Positions 20,750 to 32,039 of a stretch of 64,000 bases of DNA are shown piece by piece. Position 1 is the stretch's first letter, and the number at the start of each line of letters is the position of its first letter. Made by a program: the position numbers and the translations under genes. This stretch comes from Metellina segmentata (Eukaryota > Arthropoda > Arachnida > Araneae > Tetragnathidae). Location: positions 7,076,137 to 7,140,136 of the forward strand of contig OX375872.1 of assembly GCA_947359465.1 (NCBI GenBank), read 5' to 3'. Below the pieces are notes generated by a model, which was not told the DNA's origin, did no database searches, and saw only the letters and a list, made by a program, of their open reading frames with translations.

Positions 20750-22180
20750 TGCATATCCATTCATGTAATACATTTCACATACATCGCACAATTGCTGTAT
20801 GACAAAGCTACAAAATGACGAAAGGTGATACTAAGGTTACTACTATAAAAGACGATTTAAAGGAAGATTTGGAATTCCCTTTCTTAAGTTATTTTCATGT
20901 TCAACTCAATTAATTAAAATTACGATTTACGGCGAGTGCTCTCGCATTCATAGTCAACAAAACAATATTTTTTTACTTGTGGCACTCTTGCCTCCGGTAT
21001 GCGACATTGTGAAATTTTGCAATCTTCTCCTGTCATTATTACAACGAATTTTTTAATGTTGGAAAAAGTTCCAGTTTGGATTAATAAACATTATTATTCT
21101 TTCAATAACGGCATTATTCTTTAAATAACGGCATTATTCTTTCAATAACGGCATTATTCTTTAAATAACGGCATTATTCTTTCAATAATGACATAACTAC
21201 ACTTAAAATTTACTGAACATTTATACTGACTTACCTAACATTTTTAAGTCTAATACTTTGTGGTGCTGTTGCGTGTGATGAGAAGGAAAACACATTTATT
21301 AAAATAATAAATATTTAAAACAGGAAACAGCGAAGTAAAACAAAATAAAAGATGTCGCAAAAAATTGTTCTAAAGATATTAATTTGTGATTCAATTTTAT
21401 CTCTTGATCTCGCACAGTTGCCACAACTTACAACTAAAAGTGTACAAAATTTAGAAATTTGAAATTAATTCAGAGCGAAAGAACCAGAAAAAAATATCAC
21501 TGCTCGCGCGATCTTGTTCATTCTCGTTTCATTGAAAAATATCGTCTGTCAAAAAATATTCGGAAATCGTTTTCATTGCGCAAAGAATAAAAATAAGACT
21601 CGAAATAAATGAAGTATCAGAGATGAAATTCCATAAAAAAAAAATAATTTTTTGAAGAATAATTACTTTTTCAGCAGTACTGGTAAAGCAATCGAAGTAA
21701 TCGTAATATTCAATAGACATTCGAATTTTTCCAAAACTACCAAATTATGGTTGATTTAAGTATACTTACTCAGGTGTTTTAGCATGAAACTCAACTAAAT
21801 ATAACAATAAAGAAATGTTTAATAGTGCATTCACTAAACTAATAGATAATGTATAAAATAAAATACAATGCAATCAAATATCTGGATTACAATTCATGTG
21901 ATGTCTACACAAACACAAAATCGAACATAGAACAGAAAGACGGACAGACAGACTTTCGCAACCAATGCCACTCACTAAATGAAGATAAGTACTCACTGTA
22001 TGCAAATTTTCATGAAAATATCTTAAACCGCGTATACGTGTATAGGGCACAACATACAGACAGACAGACAGACACCAAACGAGAAAAAGGCGGATTCGGC
22101 ATCAGAAGGGTCCAAAACGGATAGAAAACTTGAAATGGGTCGAAAATATTGAATGTACAAACAAACACTCCATTCTTATT
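20750..22180. other. No gene; short minisatellite at 21094-21190
   Basis: Five 20-bp units GCATTATTCTTTMAATAACG alternate C and A at one position, giving a 40-bp higher-order period. Near 21935-22080 there are short GACAGACAGACAGAC runs. Otherwise AT-rich with no recognised coding. Confidence 0.6.
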
Positions 22181-22329
22181 TATACAGGGTGGTCCCGAAT
22201 TCATGGTACAAACTTTAATGGTAGGTACAGGACATTGTAACAATGATTTATTGTATAGGAATGTATAGTCGCAAGTGACGCGGTGAGGCGAAAACAGGGG
22301 AAATAACGGCCGAAAGGAAAAACAAAGAT

Positions 22330-22335
22330 TTTATT
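22330..22335 (-). promoter_or_regulatory. Likely poly(A) signal of the DD41D transposase
   Basis: Minus-strand AATAAA 27 bases after the stop codon, just inside the TIR. Confidence 0.5.
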
Positions 22336-22361
22336 GAAAGCGTTGTTGACAAGTGTCATGT

Positions 22362-23438
22362 TTACAGTAATTGTTCAAAATTGCGTCCACCAGTATCGAT
22401 ACATGCTTGACAGCGTCGGTGGAGCGATTGGCGTACACGTTCAAAGATGCCTGGTATTTCACGCACACCTGCAGCAGCTACAGATAAGCGAGCGACGAGA
22501 TCCTCATCTGAGTCAACTGGAGTCTCATAAACAAGATGCTTTAGATGTCCCCATAAAAAGTAATCGAGGCTCGATAAATCGGGAGATCGGGGTGGCCAAG
22601 GGACTGGTCCACCACGCCCAATCCATCGAGTACCAAACGTGGCATTCAGGTAATTCCGTACATCAATGCTGAAGTGTGCTGGCGCCCCATCGTGCTGAAA
22701 CCACATGCGGTTACGAATGGCGATCGGAACATCATGCAGCAGTTGTGGTAACACTTCTTTCAGAAAAATAAGATAGCTTCCGCCAGTGAGCCGCGTGGGT
22801 AGTAAGTATGGGCCAATCAAAAAGTCGTTCACAATACCAGCCCACACATTAATACTGAAACGTTGTTGAAACGCATGTCGACGCGTTGCATGTGGATTAT
22901 CGGTTGCCCACACATGGGAATTGTGCGCATTAAAGACACCCTCGCGTGAAAATGTCGCTTCATCTGTAAATAGCACATAATCTACGAAATCCGGCTGCAA
23001 CGCACATTGCTGCATCACCCACAGGCAGAAGTTCACGCGGCGAGGATAATCTGCCGGATTCAATGCTTGTACTTTCTGAAAATGGAAGGGGTGTAAGCGA
23101 TTTTCGTTTAACACTCTGCATACAGTCTGATGACTCACACCTACGTCACGCGCAACAGTTCTTGTGCTTGACTCGGGTCTATCAGCCACAATGTTCAAGA
23201 TGCTTTCTTCCAGCCTTGGAGTGCGTACAGCTCTTACTCGACCAGCGCCATGTCTGTTGACGTCGAACGCACCTGTTTCACAAAGTTGACGATGTAACCG
23301 TTGAAAAATTCTATGATCCGGCATTCGTCGATCAGGATACTCCGCGCGATACATTCGTAACGCAGCTCTGCCGTTACCATTTGCACGGTCGTACATGTAA
23401 TGCATGTCTGCTTTTTCTGCATACGTAAAGTCACCCAT
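22362..23438 (-). CDS. DD41D (rosa-like) mariner-family transposase
   Basis: A 358-residue cut-and-paste transposase. The N-terminal ~110 residues form the paired-type helix-turn-helix DNA-binding part (RTVARDVGVSHQTVCRVL near residues 93-110). The RNase H-like catalytic core has Asp159 (VLFTDEATF), Asp250 (MWFQHDGAPAH) and Asp292 (DLSSLDYFLWG). The last two are 41 residues apart, which places it in the DD41D group and not with classic DD34D mariners or DD34E Tc1. The C-terminus (IFERVRQSLHRRCQACI) matches the relic at 13263-13571. The start is the first Met of the frame, inside the 5' TIR margin. An AATAAA (22335-22330) lies 27 bases past the stop. No frameshift or stop is visible, so it may be functional; activity is inferred. 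Confidence 0.95.
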   Translation of the reverse strand: MGDFTYAEKADMHYMYDRANGNGRAALRMYRAEYPDRRMPDHRIFQRLHRQLCETGAFDVNRHGAGRVRAVRTPRLEESILNIVADRPESSTRTVARDVGVSHQTVCRVLNENRLHPFHFQKVQALNPADYPRRVNFCLWVMQQCALQPDFVDYVLFTDEATFSREGVFNAHNSHVWATDNPHATRRHAFQQRFSINVWAGIVNDFLIGPYLLPTRLTGGSYLIFLKEVLPQLLHDVPIAIRNRMWFQHDGAPAHFSIDVRNYLNATFGTRWIGRGGPVPWPPRSPDLSSLDYFLWGHLKHLVYETPVDSDEDLVARLSVAAAGVREIPGIFERVRQSLHRRCQACIDTGGRNFEQLL

Positions 23439-23702
23439 CGTCTACGGCAGCACAATTGTGAATGGCGCTTTTCCCTACTGCGATGCATCATGTTCAACAG
23501 CGGCTAGACATCTACTGCCCTCTACCGGCAATGATACCAACCGATCACTCCATTTCTCTTTCCTTTTATTTCCCCTGTTTACGCCTCACCGCGTCACTTG
23601 CGACTATACATTCCTATACAATAAATCATTGTTACAATGTCCTGTACCTACCATTAAAGTTTGTACCATGAATTCGGGACCACCCTGTATAGATATATAT
23701 AT

Positions 23703-24250
23703 CAGGGCTCGAAATATCCGGGTGCACAGGTGCACTGTGCACATGAAAATAAATTTATGCCCCTAATTTTTTTCCGCTAGGTGTACGCCGTGCACCTAAC
23801 GTTAACAAAAGGGTGAGGAAGCGTGTTTTATGTTATTTTTATGCTTGAACAAACTATTAGTATCGACCTCTCTTGCTCTAAAGGAACGTAATTAAAATTA
23901 CTAATTACACATGATGCGAAAATAAAATCACTGGATTTATACAGGAGGAAGGTTTACTTGTGCCACTGCCAACAGAACTTTCCGATGATCGAAACATTTT
24001 CCAGATGGCTCTGTTGAAGCGACTGTCGCGACAGCCGTGCGCCGGAGAAGGGAGAATTTATATGTTCAAATATTTTTATTTACTATCTACTACTAACCTA
24101 TCAAAACATATCCAACTAATAAATTAGTTTACATTATATTAATGCTCTTATATTACGTTTTTTTAAATGTGCACCTAAAATATAACCTGTGCTCCTAATT
24201 TAAAAACTTAGGTGCACAATGTGCACCTGTATTAAAAAATCTATTTCGAG
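23703..24250. mobile_element. Non-autonomous hAT-type element rich in GTGCAC
   Basis: The left end is CAGGGCTCGAAATATCCGGG; the right end, inverted, reads CTCGAAATAGA (its outer CCCTG is lost). Both ends carry several GTGCAC hexamers (three in a row near 23723-23745, more near 24210-24230). No transposase is present. The terminal sequence fits hAT. Confidence 0.6.
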
Positions 24251-24258
24251 GTATAAAA

Positions 24259-24281
24259 AATCTCTCTCTCTCTCTCTTATA

Positions 24282-24342
<61 letters not shown>
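24259..24342. repeat. (TC)n and (TA)n microsatellites
   Basis: A CT run then a long TA run. Confidence 0.95.
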
Positions 24343-24347
<5 letters not shown>

Positions 24348-24369
24348 TGCATATAATTGCAGTTGTACT

Positions 24370-25117
24370 ATGTTTTTAAAAGTCAAAATTATCGTTTGCG
24401 GCTTGAGAGGTTTGTTTTTATTCAAAATTGCGTTTTTAACGAAGCAGTGGTTCGAAGCCAATATTTATGCTCTTTCCGAAGAGAAATGTTCATATTCCGT
24501 TATCCAAAAACGATGTGAGAGTCATGGTTTTGTGACATATAAAGGATCGATAGGTAATATCGTCAACAAGAAAGGGAAAAAACGTCAAATTGGAGCCTCA
24601 AGTAGGACAAAAATTCCAAACAAGTATCCAAGGAAGAAACGGACATCTTCGTCTATTGCAAAGGTACGTTGTTTAATGTTAAAAGAAAATCCCCTCTAGT
24701 CAAAGGACAGTTGCAAAATCGTTAAAATGCTCGGTGTCCACTGTAAACAAAATGATACACGTTGATTTAAATTTGAAGAAAGCGAAAAAACGCAATGTGC
24801 ATCGTCTTTCTCCAAAGCATATCGCTGAACGCAGGACACGCTGCCGAATTCTATATGAGAAACACTTATCCAAAGAAAAATGAAATTTTTTTTTTCACAA
24901 TAGATGAATCATGGGTGTATTTAAATGATTGCAGCAAAAAAAGAGCCATTTATTATCATAAAAGGGGAGAAAAAAAATTTAAGTACATGGTTCACAGAAT
25001 CGAAAGAAAGTTTTTCTAAGGGATTCATGATTGTTGCTGGTTTTTCATATAATGGCAAGTTAAAAATAAAGAGAGTGGAAAAAAATGTCAATGAAAAAAT
25101 GAAAAAATGAAAAAATG
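24370..25117 (+). pseudogene. Tc1/mariner superfamily transposase fragment, broken
   Basis: Plus-strand pieces in changing frames: an N-terminal HTH-like segment (SYSVIQKRCESHG), then KKAKKRNVHRLSPKHIAERR, then the first catalytic Asp in FFTIDESWVYLND, and a following block with ESFSKGFMIVAGFSYNGKL. This order fits a Tc1/mariner family that differs from the others in this window. There are stops after HLSKEK and after RIERKFF and at least two frameshifts. The sequence ends at about 25117, where Helitron-like sequence begins, so the second and third catalytic residues are missing. Confidence 0.7.
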
Positions 25118-25124
25118 GGGTCGA

Positions 25125-25318
25125 CGAGCGTAAACGAGCAGGGGGCGAAGCCCTCACTGTGACTTCATGGACCGGAAAGTGAAATCAGGATAATACGAAT
25201 TATTCCGATAGTTTCACTCTGCGAAAGGAATGTATGCTTGCGAAGAAAACCAAATAGCATCTTTGAAAGGATTGTATGTTTGCGAAGCAATCCCCGAGGG
25301 TTGGCGAGCTTAAGCCTA
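25125..25318 (+). mobile_element. Helitron-like element, copy B (3' part)
   Basis: Shares GGGGGCGAAGCCCTCAC, GGACCGGAAAGTGAAATCAG, GATAATACGAATTATTC and GCAATCCCCG with copy C (inverted there) and ends CTAGT. The 5' part is missing. Confidence 0.45.
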
Positions 25319-25344
25319 GTATATATATGTATATATATGTAAAA

Positions 25345-26739
25345 CACTGCTGTTTGTAAAAAATGTAACACCATGAGAGGAATCACCCGAATGAAATGAA
25401 ATTTGAAGCAAATGTCAATTATAGGATATTATGCAAAGTAGTAAAGTTTAAGAGCCACCACGCATGCGTGGTGTGAACATTGTCCTCTGAACTGATGCTA
25501 AAAGCGTATAAATAGAGGGCTATAGCGGGACGTTGAAAATAGTGCATGGTAATTTTTTAGTGACGAATGTTTAGGGAGACCTAAGTATGCCTCCATGACG
25601 TAATACGGGAAAATTTCAACAACTTACAGAGTTTGAACGGGGGAGAATCATCGGCCTTCATGAAGGAGGATTTTCCTATCGCGCAATAGCAGCTCGTGTG
25701 CTGCTGAACAGTTCCATAGTGATGCGAGTTTGGAAGCAGTGGACCGACGAGCACCTGACAGCTCGAAAAACTGGGAGTGGAAGACCGAAGGTTACGTCAG
25801 TATGATAGACACCTGGTCCACATGGCGGTGAATGACTGTACTGCTTCCTCCAGGCAGTTGGCAGTTTGGTCTACTGGTACAGGTGTACTAATGCCGGCTT
25901 CGTCAATTCGACGACATCTGCTGCACCGTGGACTGCGTGCAAGGATTCCTTTATACATGGTCCCCCTCACGCCAAACCATCGACGGCTGCATCTGCAATG
26001 GGCTCATGAGCACAGAGCCTGGCGGGCTGATTGTTGTTGTTGAAAAGTTGTCTATTCCGACAAATCCCGCTTTAATTTGTGGAACCATGATGGCCGGTGA
26101 ACGCTGCCTTCCAGAGTGCGTTATCGAACGTCATAGTGGCCGAACACTCGGAGTTATTGTCTCGGGTGCGATTTCGTATCATGTCCGATCTCAGCTGCTA
26201 CGAATGGAGGGTAATCTGAATAGCAAGAGGTATGTCAGTGAAGTGCTATAGCCCAAAGTCGTTCCCTTCCTTCAAGGCATCCCTGGAGCTATCTTTCAAC
26301 AGGATAATGGTCGCCCACATGTTGCAAGGAATGTTCGATATTTCTTTGCAGCCCAACACATGCAACTTCTTCCTTGGCCTGCTTATTCGCCGTATTAGTC
26401 GCCTATTGAGCACGTGTGGGATTTGGTTGGTCGGCCTCTCGCTCGTGATCCGCGTCCTACAGCTTCAATAGACGAACTTTGGGTGCGCATACAAACAATA
26501 TGGAATTCTCTTCCGCAAACAGATAATCAACATCTGTTTCACTCCATGCCACGTCTTATAGCAGCAGTTATTGCAGCGCGTGGTGGCTACACCAAATACT
26601 GATTTCGGACACTTAATATTGTTTTTTTTGCTTTGAAAATTTATTCATTTATTTGTACTAATACAAGCCGTTTGTGTATTAAATTTCATTTAATTCCGAT
26701 GACTCCTTCATGGTGTTGCATTTTTTACAAACAGCAGTA
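25345..26739 (+). mobile_element. Tc1 element with recognisable TIRs, inactive
   Basis: The left end CACTGCTGTTTGTAAAAAATG and right end (inverted) ACTGCTGTTTGTAAAAAATG are near-identical and lead into ACACCATGA-type inner sequence. It is inserted in a TA-rich tract. It contains the broken transposase 25587-26602. Confidence 0.88.
25587..26602 (+). pseudogene. Tc1 (DD34E) transposase, frameshifted
   Basis: The frame starts at an ATG at 25587 with a stop three codons in, then LTEFERGRIIGLHEGGFSYR and VMRVWKQW form the first HTH, followed by a GSGRPK hinge. Around 25790 the frame changes and stops appear. The catalytic part continues as RIPLYMVPLTPNHRRLHLQW, the region of the first Asp (damaged), then QQDNGRPHVARNVR (second Asp) and SPIEHVWDLVG (Glu, 34 residues after the second Asp by counting through a damaged SPD block). 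It ends with the common Tc1 tail ARGGYTKY. It is the fullest copy of the family represented by the scrap at 3100-3345. Multiple frameshifts make it non-functional. Confidence 0.9.
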
Positions 26740-26754
26740 TACATGCGTGGCTAT

Positions 26755-26890
26755 CCCGGCGTTGCCCGTGCCAGTTACTTTTGTGGAGTTATTGGTTTGC
26801 TTCGTAAACCAAATGGGAATTCGTAGCCTGTTGGGTAACATCAATCACGGATTCCCAACGGATTCAACAACACGGGCAACGCCGTGATGG
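26755..26890. repeat. Inverted repeat CGGCGTTGCCCGTG
   Basis: CGGCGTTGCCCGTG at 26759-26772 and its exact inverse at 26871-26884, with a smaller hairpin (GGTTT-GCTTCGT-AAACC) between. It looks like a short mobile-element terminus pair; no family assigned. Confidence 0.55.
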
Positions 26891-26946
26891 TCTCGTCATT
26901 GTCAAATTCGCCCAAGTTCGAATTACAAAGAGAATTAAATAATTAT

Positions 26947-27075
26947 TTAAATGAAAAATTATTTAATAAAATAAAATCAAGGTTTTTATCGAGTGTGAAA
27001 TTTTCTGCAAATTTCAAAACCGTTGAAAATTTCAATCTATCTTTAACGATCCCGATTTTACCAAAAATAACTAAA
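26947..27075 (+). repeat. Dispersed repeat module, copy 1
   Basis: Shares with 45302-45425 the order: ATTATTTAATAAAAT-like start, TTTCAAAACCGTTGAAA, TCTATCTTTAACGATC. The short open frame over it (26884-27144) is not a known protein. Confidence 0.5.
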
Positions 27076-27710
27076 CAATGCCAGCCAAAACATTCACTGT
27101 GGAATAGTTTGAGCAGAGACTACGCATTCCCATTTAATTACTAAGAGCCGAAGGTGAATAAATTTGGCATGGTTCCAAAAGCCGAGTCGATAGTGACGAT
27201 TGTGACGTGACGTCAGAGGGGAAAATAGCATAATTTTATTCTTTCTTCAGTTGCTGGAGAGCAACAGAACGAAGAAATAAAGGTAAATAAAACTATTAAA
27301 TTCATTTTAAAATGTTCTAGATTGAAAAAATTGCCAAAAATTAAGCTTTGGGTTTAATTAACTCCAAGATTGCACTCGCGCAAAATGGTTGCGCACGAGT
27401 TGTCAAACTAGAAACCAGATGATTGATAATTCCAAATGTATGCCGCGACTTGAGTGTTGTCAAGTCATTGCAGGGCGGATATGTCCGTATGTTGGTTAGA
27501 AGGAGGGCAAACCAAGCTGTCCTACACAAGGAATTATGGGACCTATGAATCAGCAGGAGCGCTCTCGTCGTTATCTCAACTACAGCAAGTTTTTAAGTCA
27601 GTTAAGGTTGTGCTGCCATTCCTGGGGGATATCCTCATACATATCATATATTTAAGGGGATATCCTCATACAGCTGTCACCCTAGGTGCTCTACAGAGTG
27701 CCTTGACCTG

Positions 27711-27762
27711 ATAGATCACTGGATCTTTCTCCCATCGAGCACGTATGGGACATTATTGGATG
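27711..27762 (+). pseudogene. Tiny Tc1 transposase remnant
   Basis: Plus strand reads SLDLSPIEHVWDIIG followed by a stop: the third catalytic segment of a Tc1 transposase, and nothing else of it. Too short to classify further. Confidence 0.6.
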
Positions 27763-28035
27763 AGGACAGCATTGACCGTTGCTAATTTGACTAACCAAGT
27801 GACCACAAAATGACACCTGTAGGACACTGCATGTTTGCATGCTTGTATTCAAAATTATGTATTATTAATGTACGGTTATTAATGTACCACTTCACATTGA
27901 ATACCACTTCACATTTGAAATGGCTCTTTTCGTTAACCTGTGACCTTGAAACTTTAAATCAAATAAAAATGTTACCTAGACAAATGCTATGCCACAATTT
28001 CATTCCTCTAAACTAATTTCTCCTTGGTGTTTATT

Positions 28036-28139
28036 TTACGCCGGTGTATTTATGATTTGTGGCTTTTTATGTGTCTTGACAAGCAAAAATAATATGCTTG
28101 ACTGCACGTAGCCCGCGGGCCCCGCCTTGTCCAGCCCTG
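28036..28139 (-). mobile_element. hAT terminus remnant
   Basis: Inverted it starts CAGGGCTGGACAAGGCGGGG and passes GCCCGCGGGC, resembling hAT (Charlie-like) ends. No partner end was found. Confidence 0.4.
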
Positions 28140-28444
28140 ATTTAAAGCATTTTATGTAGCCATCTCATGTAAAATGGAAGTATGGCAGATCGGATCTCAT
28201 GAGCAGCGTGACTGAGTTGTTATTGGAGATGACCGGAGGAAAATGTTTCATCTCCAAATGGAGTACTTTCCCCGGTGATCATAAATTTGTATTAGTTTCT
28301 GACGCTTATAGGTCGTTAGTCCCTGCTATCAGTCGGATATTTCTTCAGTTATGAACATAAAAAACGCACAAAATATCAATTCAAAGGTCCTCCACGACCG
28401 ATGCAACACAAAATATGAAATACAAAAACGAGTTTTTATTTTAA

Positions 28445-28692
28445 GGTATTTAATAAACGTCGCACTGTAGAAACATAACACCTTTGAGTTGGGAAAGATT
28501 CAAGAACACAGCTTCGTCATTCTGAACCACGGTCAGAACACATCTGAGCTATTCTCCAAATTTGCACACCACTCCAAAAGCCATTTGAGGGCAAGACAGA
28601 TTTAACGTGTACCATCCCATGTACACGTCGGTCTTTGGCTGGATCGAGTTTCGCAACCTTCCGGTTGGTAATCCGTTGCTCTTAGAACTGTG
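28445..28692 (-). repeat. tRNA-derived SINE, copy 1
   Basis: The most complete head in the window: on the minus strand ACCGGAAGGTTGCGAAACTCGATCC resembles a tRNA anticodon arm plus TPsiC arm. The body runs ACACGTTAAAT, CCTCAAATGGC, GTGGTTCAGAATGACG, and ends near a GCGACGTTTATTAAA tail. About eleven other copies are marked in this window. Confidence 0.75.
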
Positions 28693-28697
28693 ATATT

Positions 28698-28800
28698 TGG
28701 TAGGTAGTTAATTAACTTCGCACTGGGGCTACACACTATTCCTGACGCTCTGAGATCAATCCCAATTTAAACAACGGTCAGATGCCGCTGTTAATACCTG
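28698..28800 (-). repeat. tRNA-derived SINE, copy 2 (3' part)
   Basis: Minus strand carries the SINE tail (GTTAATTAACTACCTACC) and the segment up to ACCGTTGTT. It directly abuts copy 1 in the same orientation. Confidence 0.55.
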
Positions 28801-31480
28801 ACCTCCAAAGATTAACAACATGTCGAGTGTTTGTAAAAATGTGTTGGAAATGGTGAAAATAATTTCCTTTACTTTGATACAACTTTCATTATTTTATTTT
28901 GTGGGAAACTCTTATTTTGATATGACTTTTTTACGATCTGACTTACCAATCAACCCTAGAAAATTATAGTTGCCAATTTTTAAGCCGTTTTCGATACTGT
29001 TAACTTTGAATGTTTTTAAAAGTTCCACTCTCTACTAACATTTGAATAAGAAAAAAGTGAGTATTATTCACTATTTCGAATTCCTTTTATCTTTTCGCTT
29101 CATTTGCTACTCTCGCATCCGCCGAGTTGTTGATTGAAACGTTCACTGCAGTTACTTCTTGAAATCTCCGAAAGTAGGTATAGGAAATGACATTTTAAAT
29201 TCGAAATGGAATTGGATGCGGGCCGATCACTTATTGGGACACATCTTGCCAGGATCAATGCCAATTTGACGGATTTAGTTTCATTTAATTTTCTCTTCAA
29301 ATAAATGAGAATAGGTTTTTAGAACCTGTTAGTTGAAGAGTTTAACATAAAAGTAATTCTTTAAGAACAAGTGGGCGAATAGTGTTGTAACAATCCTGTT
29401 TCTGTTTTATTTTAAAATTAAATTGACGAGTGGAAAATTATCAAAAAGTACTGTTTTTTGAGGGTTTTCGTGCTATATTCATTTTTTAAATACTTTTCAC
29501 ATGTTTGAAACGTACGTGCACAGATGTTTTCATATTTAAATTCAATCAATCACTTGAAAGATGAAAAAATTGTGCATTTCCAAAAGCATTTCAGAGATTT
29601 TATCGAATGCTTTAGGAACTTGAATCATTTCCCTTGCTGAGAAATGTTTTGTATTGCTCATAGTGACTACAACTCTTCCTGCTGTCAATTACTCTTCGAG
29701 ATGATAATATTTGGCATTGTGTATAGCAATTATAGTACTTCTTGTTGTTAATTCCTCTTCAAGGTGATCTTATAGCATTGGATTTTAATACATTGTATCA
29801 AACTAATCTGTAACTCAAACTAATCCCAATTCATGTGTAGAATAGTAGCTAATGCAAGTCCTTTACCTTATCATAGATGCCCTGTTCGAACTTTGATCTT
29901 ACGTCTCCAGCGTTGAATTTCGCTATTGCTTGCAACGATAAGTTAATGCGAAATTTTTCACGAGTTGTCAACACCGTACTCTTTGCCTTTTCACAATTTG
30001 TCCCTAAATTCTTAACCTTTATAACAAGTTAATCCAGTATTCTGCGCCCTTTTCACAAGATGATGCAGTGTTATTAGCCTTTATTGCAAGCTTCTCACCC
30101 TTTTTTACTCCTTTATTTTAAGTACTGAACGTTTCTGCTAGTGTAATTAAAGCTTGAGATATTAGTGTTCAAAGATGTCATGGCTAGTTTTTATATACTA
30201 TTTTATTTCCTTTTTTCCATTATTACTTTTAATTCATTTAAAACAAAGCAAAATTTGTGTTTCAATTGTTTTTGAATTTTAGAAAAATATATATGTGTAT
30301 GAATAGTAAAATAAACAAATATTCCACTCCGGTTTACCCTATAAAGGTTGTTTTCCCTCTTTGCCATTACTGGAAAACTTTTTATCTATGATACTGTGAA
30401 AAAGTAACATATTTTTTAGTTGTATTTAGTTTAGGCTTTCAAAGAAAATTTTCTTTAGCACCCCTCTGGAAAACTGCCTCAACTAACAAGTTTTCAAGTG
30501 TAGCTCTGTGCCTATAATTTTTAAATTCTACCAAAATATCAAATTTCAAAAAGTTAGTTTGCAAGTTAAGCAACTTGGAAATGAAATTACGAAACTTTTA
30601 TTAATTTGAAGTAACAAAAATGAATTGCCCGTAAACACCGTAGTCACACTCACTAATATAAGTAAAAGAATTCAAAAAGGCAGTAAATAAAAAGGATGAG
30701 TATCAAAGGATAATTCATCAAATGTTGTGTAAATGTAGTGTAAATGTAATGGTTTATGTAATAATTTCAGCAGAACTTAATATTTTGAGACCAAACTTTA
30801 TATGTGGGATTTTTGAAAAAATTATTTAAAATAGCGTTGATATGTAAATGAAAAAATAAAAGAAATTGGGCAGTTGGAAAACAGGATTTACTTTAACAGA
30901 CTATTTTACGAATTTAGTACTCTTGAAAACAATCAATAGCAAATATTTTAAGGATTCTAAACATGCTGGCAAATAAAATCCACGCATACCGTATCCTAAT
31001 TAAAGCAACAAAGAGGATTAGGAAAATTATTTACTGCGAACTGACAGCAGTTCATATCCAGTTGCATTTCAATTACAACTTTTAGTCGAACTGTGCGAAT
31101 GGAATTAATTGCATCGTCAATTGTGCTGACAGTGTACAGAAGAAATACCTCAACTTCTAGTATTTTCCCTATTGAGAGGCTTTTTAAAATTAATTATGGA
31201 AATGAAAGGGCGTAAGTGGGATGAAATGAAATTCCTTTCAGAATTCTTATCTTATAGGAGGGTTAAAAAGCAGTGAAAGTATTCCTTTTGAAACCTCTTG
31301 TTGGTTGTGGAAAAGCCATATTTGGCCACATTGTGCCAGACAATATCAAGAAATAGACAGACACACAGTGAAAGTTTGACTGCAATACAACCAGGGAGGA
31401 ATGCTCCTAGCAGATCCTGAGCCACTTAATGTTGTGTACTCAGTGGTATTATAAGTTTATCATGTATATATATATATATA
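28800..31480. other. No gene or recognised repeat
   Basis: AT-rich with stops in all frames. The 66-codon frame at 29100-29300 is not recognisable. Confidence 0.4.
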
Positions 31481-31483
31481 TAT

Positions 31484-31800
31484 ACCCCGCTTATATGGTC
31501 AGTTTTCTAAAGTCCCGTCGAACTTAATAGGGAAACATGTGTTGATGCATTTATTTTTCTGGTTATCGGTTATATGGTCAGTTTTTCATCTTTTCAATGA
31601 GGTTATCGGGTAACATTTCTTGAGGCGGGGAGCAACACAGGGAATGAGCAGAAGAAAAAAGTCCTCGAAAGATATGAATCTGCCTTCAACGTTGATGAAT
31701 GTGGACTTTTTTTTTATCGGATCTTGCCAGACAGAACTCTTTGTTTCAAAGGTGAAAAATGTGTATGGGGATAGAAAAGCAAGGGACGCTTAACCATGAA
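31484..31800 (+). pseudogene. Tigger/pogo fragment with internal deletion
   Basis: CCCCGCTTATATGGTCAG at the start looks like a Tigger terminus, and its TTATATGGTCAG core is repeated 80 bp later. From 31671 the plus strand encodes LERYESAFNVDECGLFFYR followed by LPDRTLCFKGEKC, the conserved NADETGLF block (Asp of the DDE core) of Tigger/pogo transposases, then a TAG. Terminus and this block are joined without the N-terminal DNA-binding domain between them, so it is a deleted derivative. No downstream catalytic part was found. Confidence 0.75.
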
Positions 31801-31859
31801 TTTGGACCAAGGTCCACGCCAGGAGAATCACCCCCAGACCACAATTCAAGACAAGATAA

Positions 31860-32030
31860 ATCTAACCACTATGCAAACGTTCAGCAAAAATGTTGAGGTA
31901 TTACCCTACTGTATATTCTTGCTGTTACCAAGGATAGTAATCCTTCATAAATAAACTAAAAAGGGACCCAACACTACAACTCGAAGGTTGCTAGCGTCCT
32001 ACCCACTGAGCCATGACGGCCTCTCTTGTT
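31860..32030 (-). repeat. tRNA-derived SINE, second family
   Basis: Minus strand GAGGCCGTCATGGCTCAGTGG holds an exact A-box (TGGCTCAGTGG) and is followed by a degenerate B-box near CGAGTTGTAGTG. The body does not match the main SINE family. Confidence 0.55.
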
Positions 32031-32039
32031 AGTTGTCCT

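Larger units (their letters stand above)
22185..23687 (-). mobile_element. DD41D mariner-like transposon, complete
   Basis: 1503 bp, flanked by TA on both sides (22183-22184, 23688-23689). TIRs are unusually long: 122 bp at 22185-22306 and 23566-23687, starting CAGGGTGGTCCCGAATTCAT, with about one mismatch. It holds one uninterrupted transposase gene. Perfect ends, TA duplication and an open frame suggest recent and possibly autonomous transposition. Confidence 0.93.

Noticed and set aside
21935..22080. LINE 3' tail based on GACAGACAGAC runs
   Set aside because: Simple repeat only; no reverse-transcriptase sequence or poly(A)-like end nearby.
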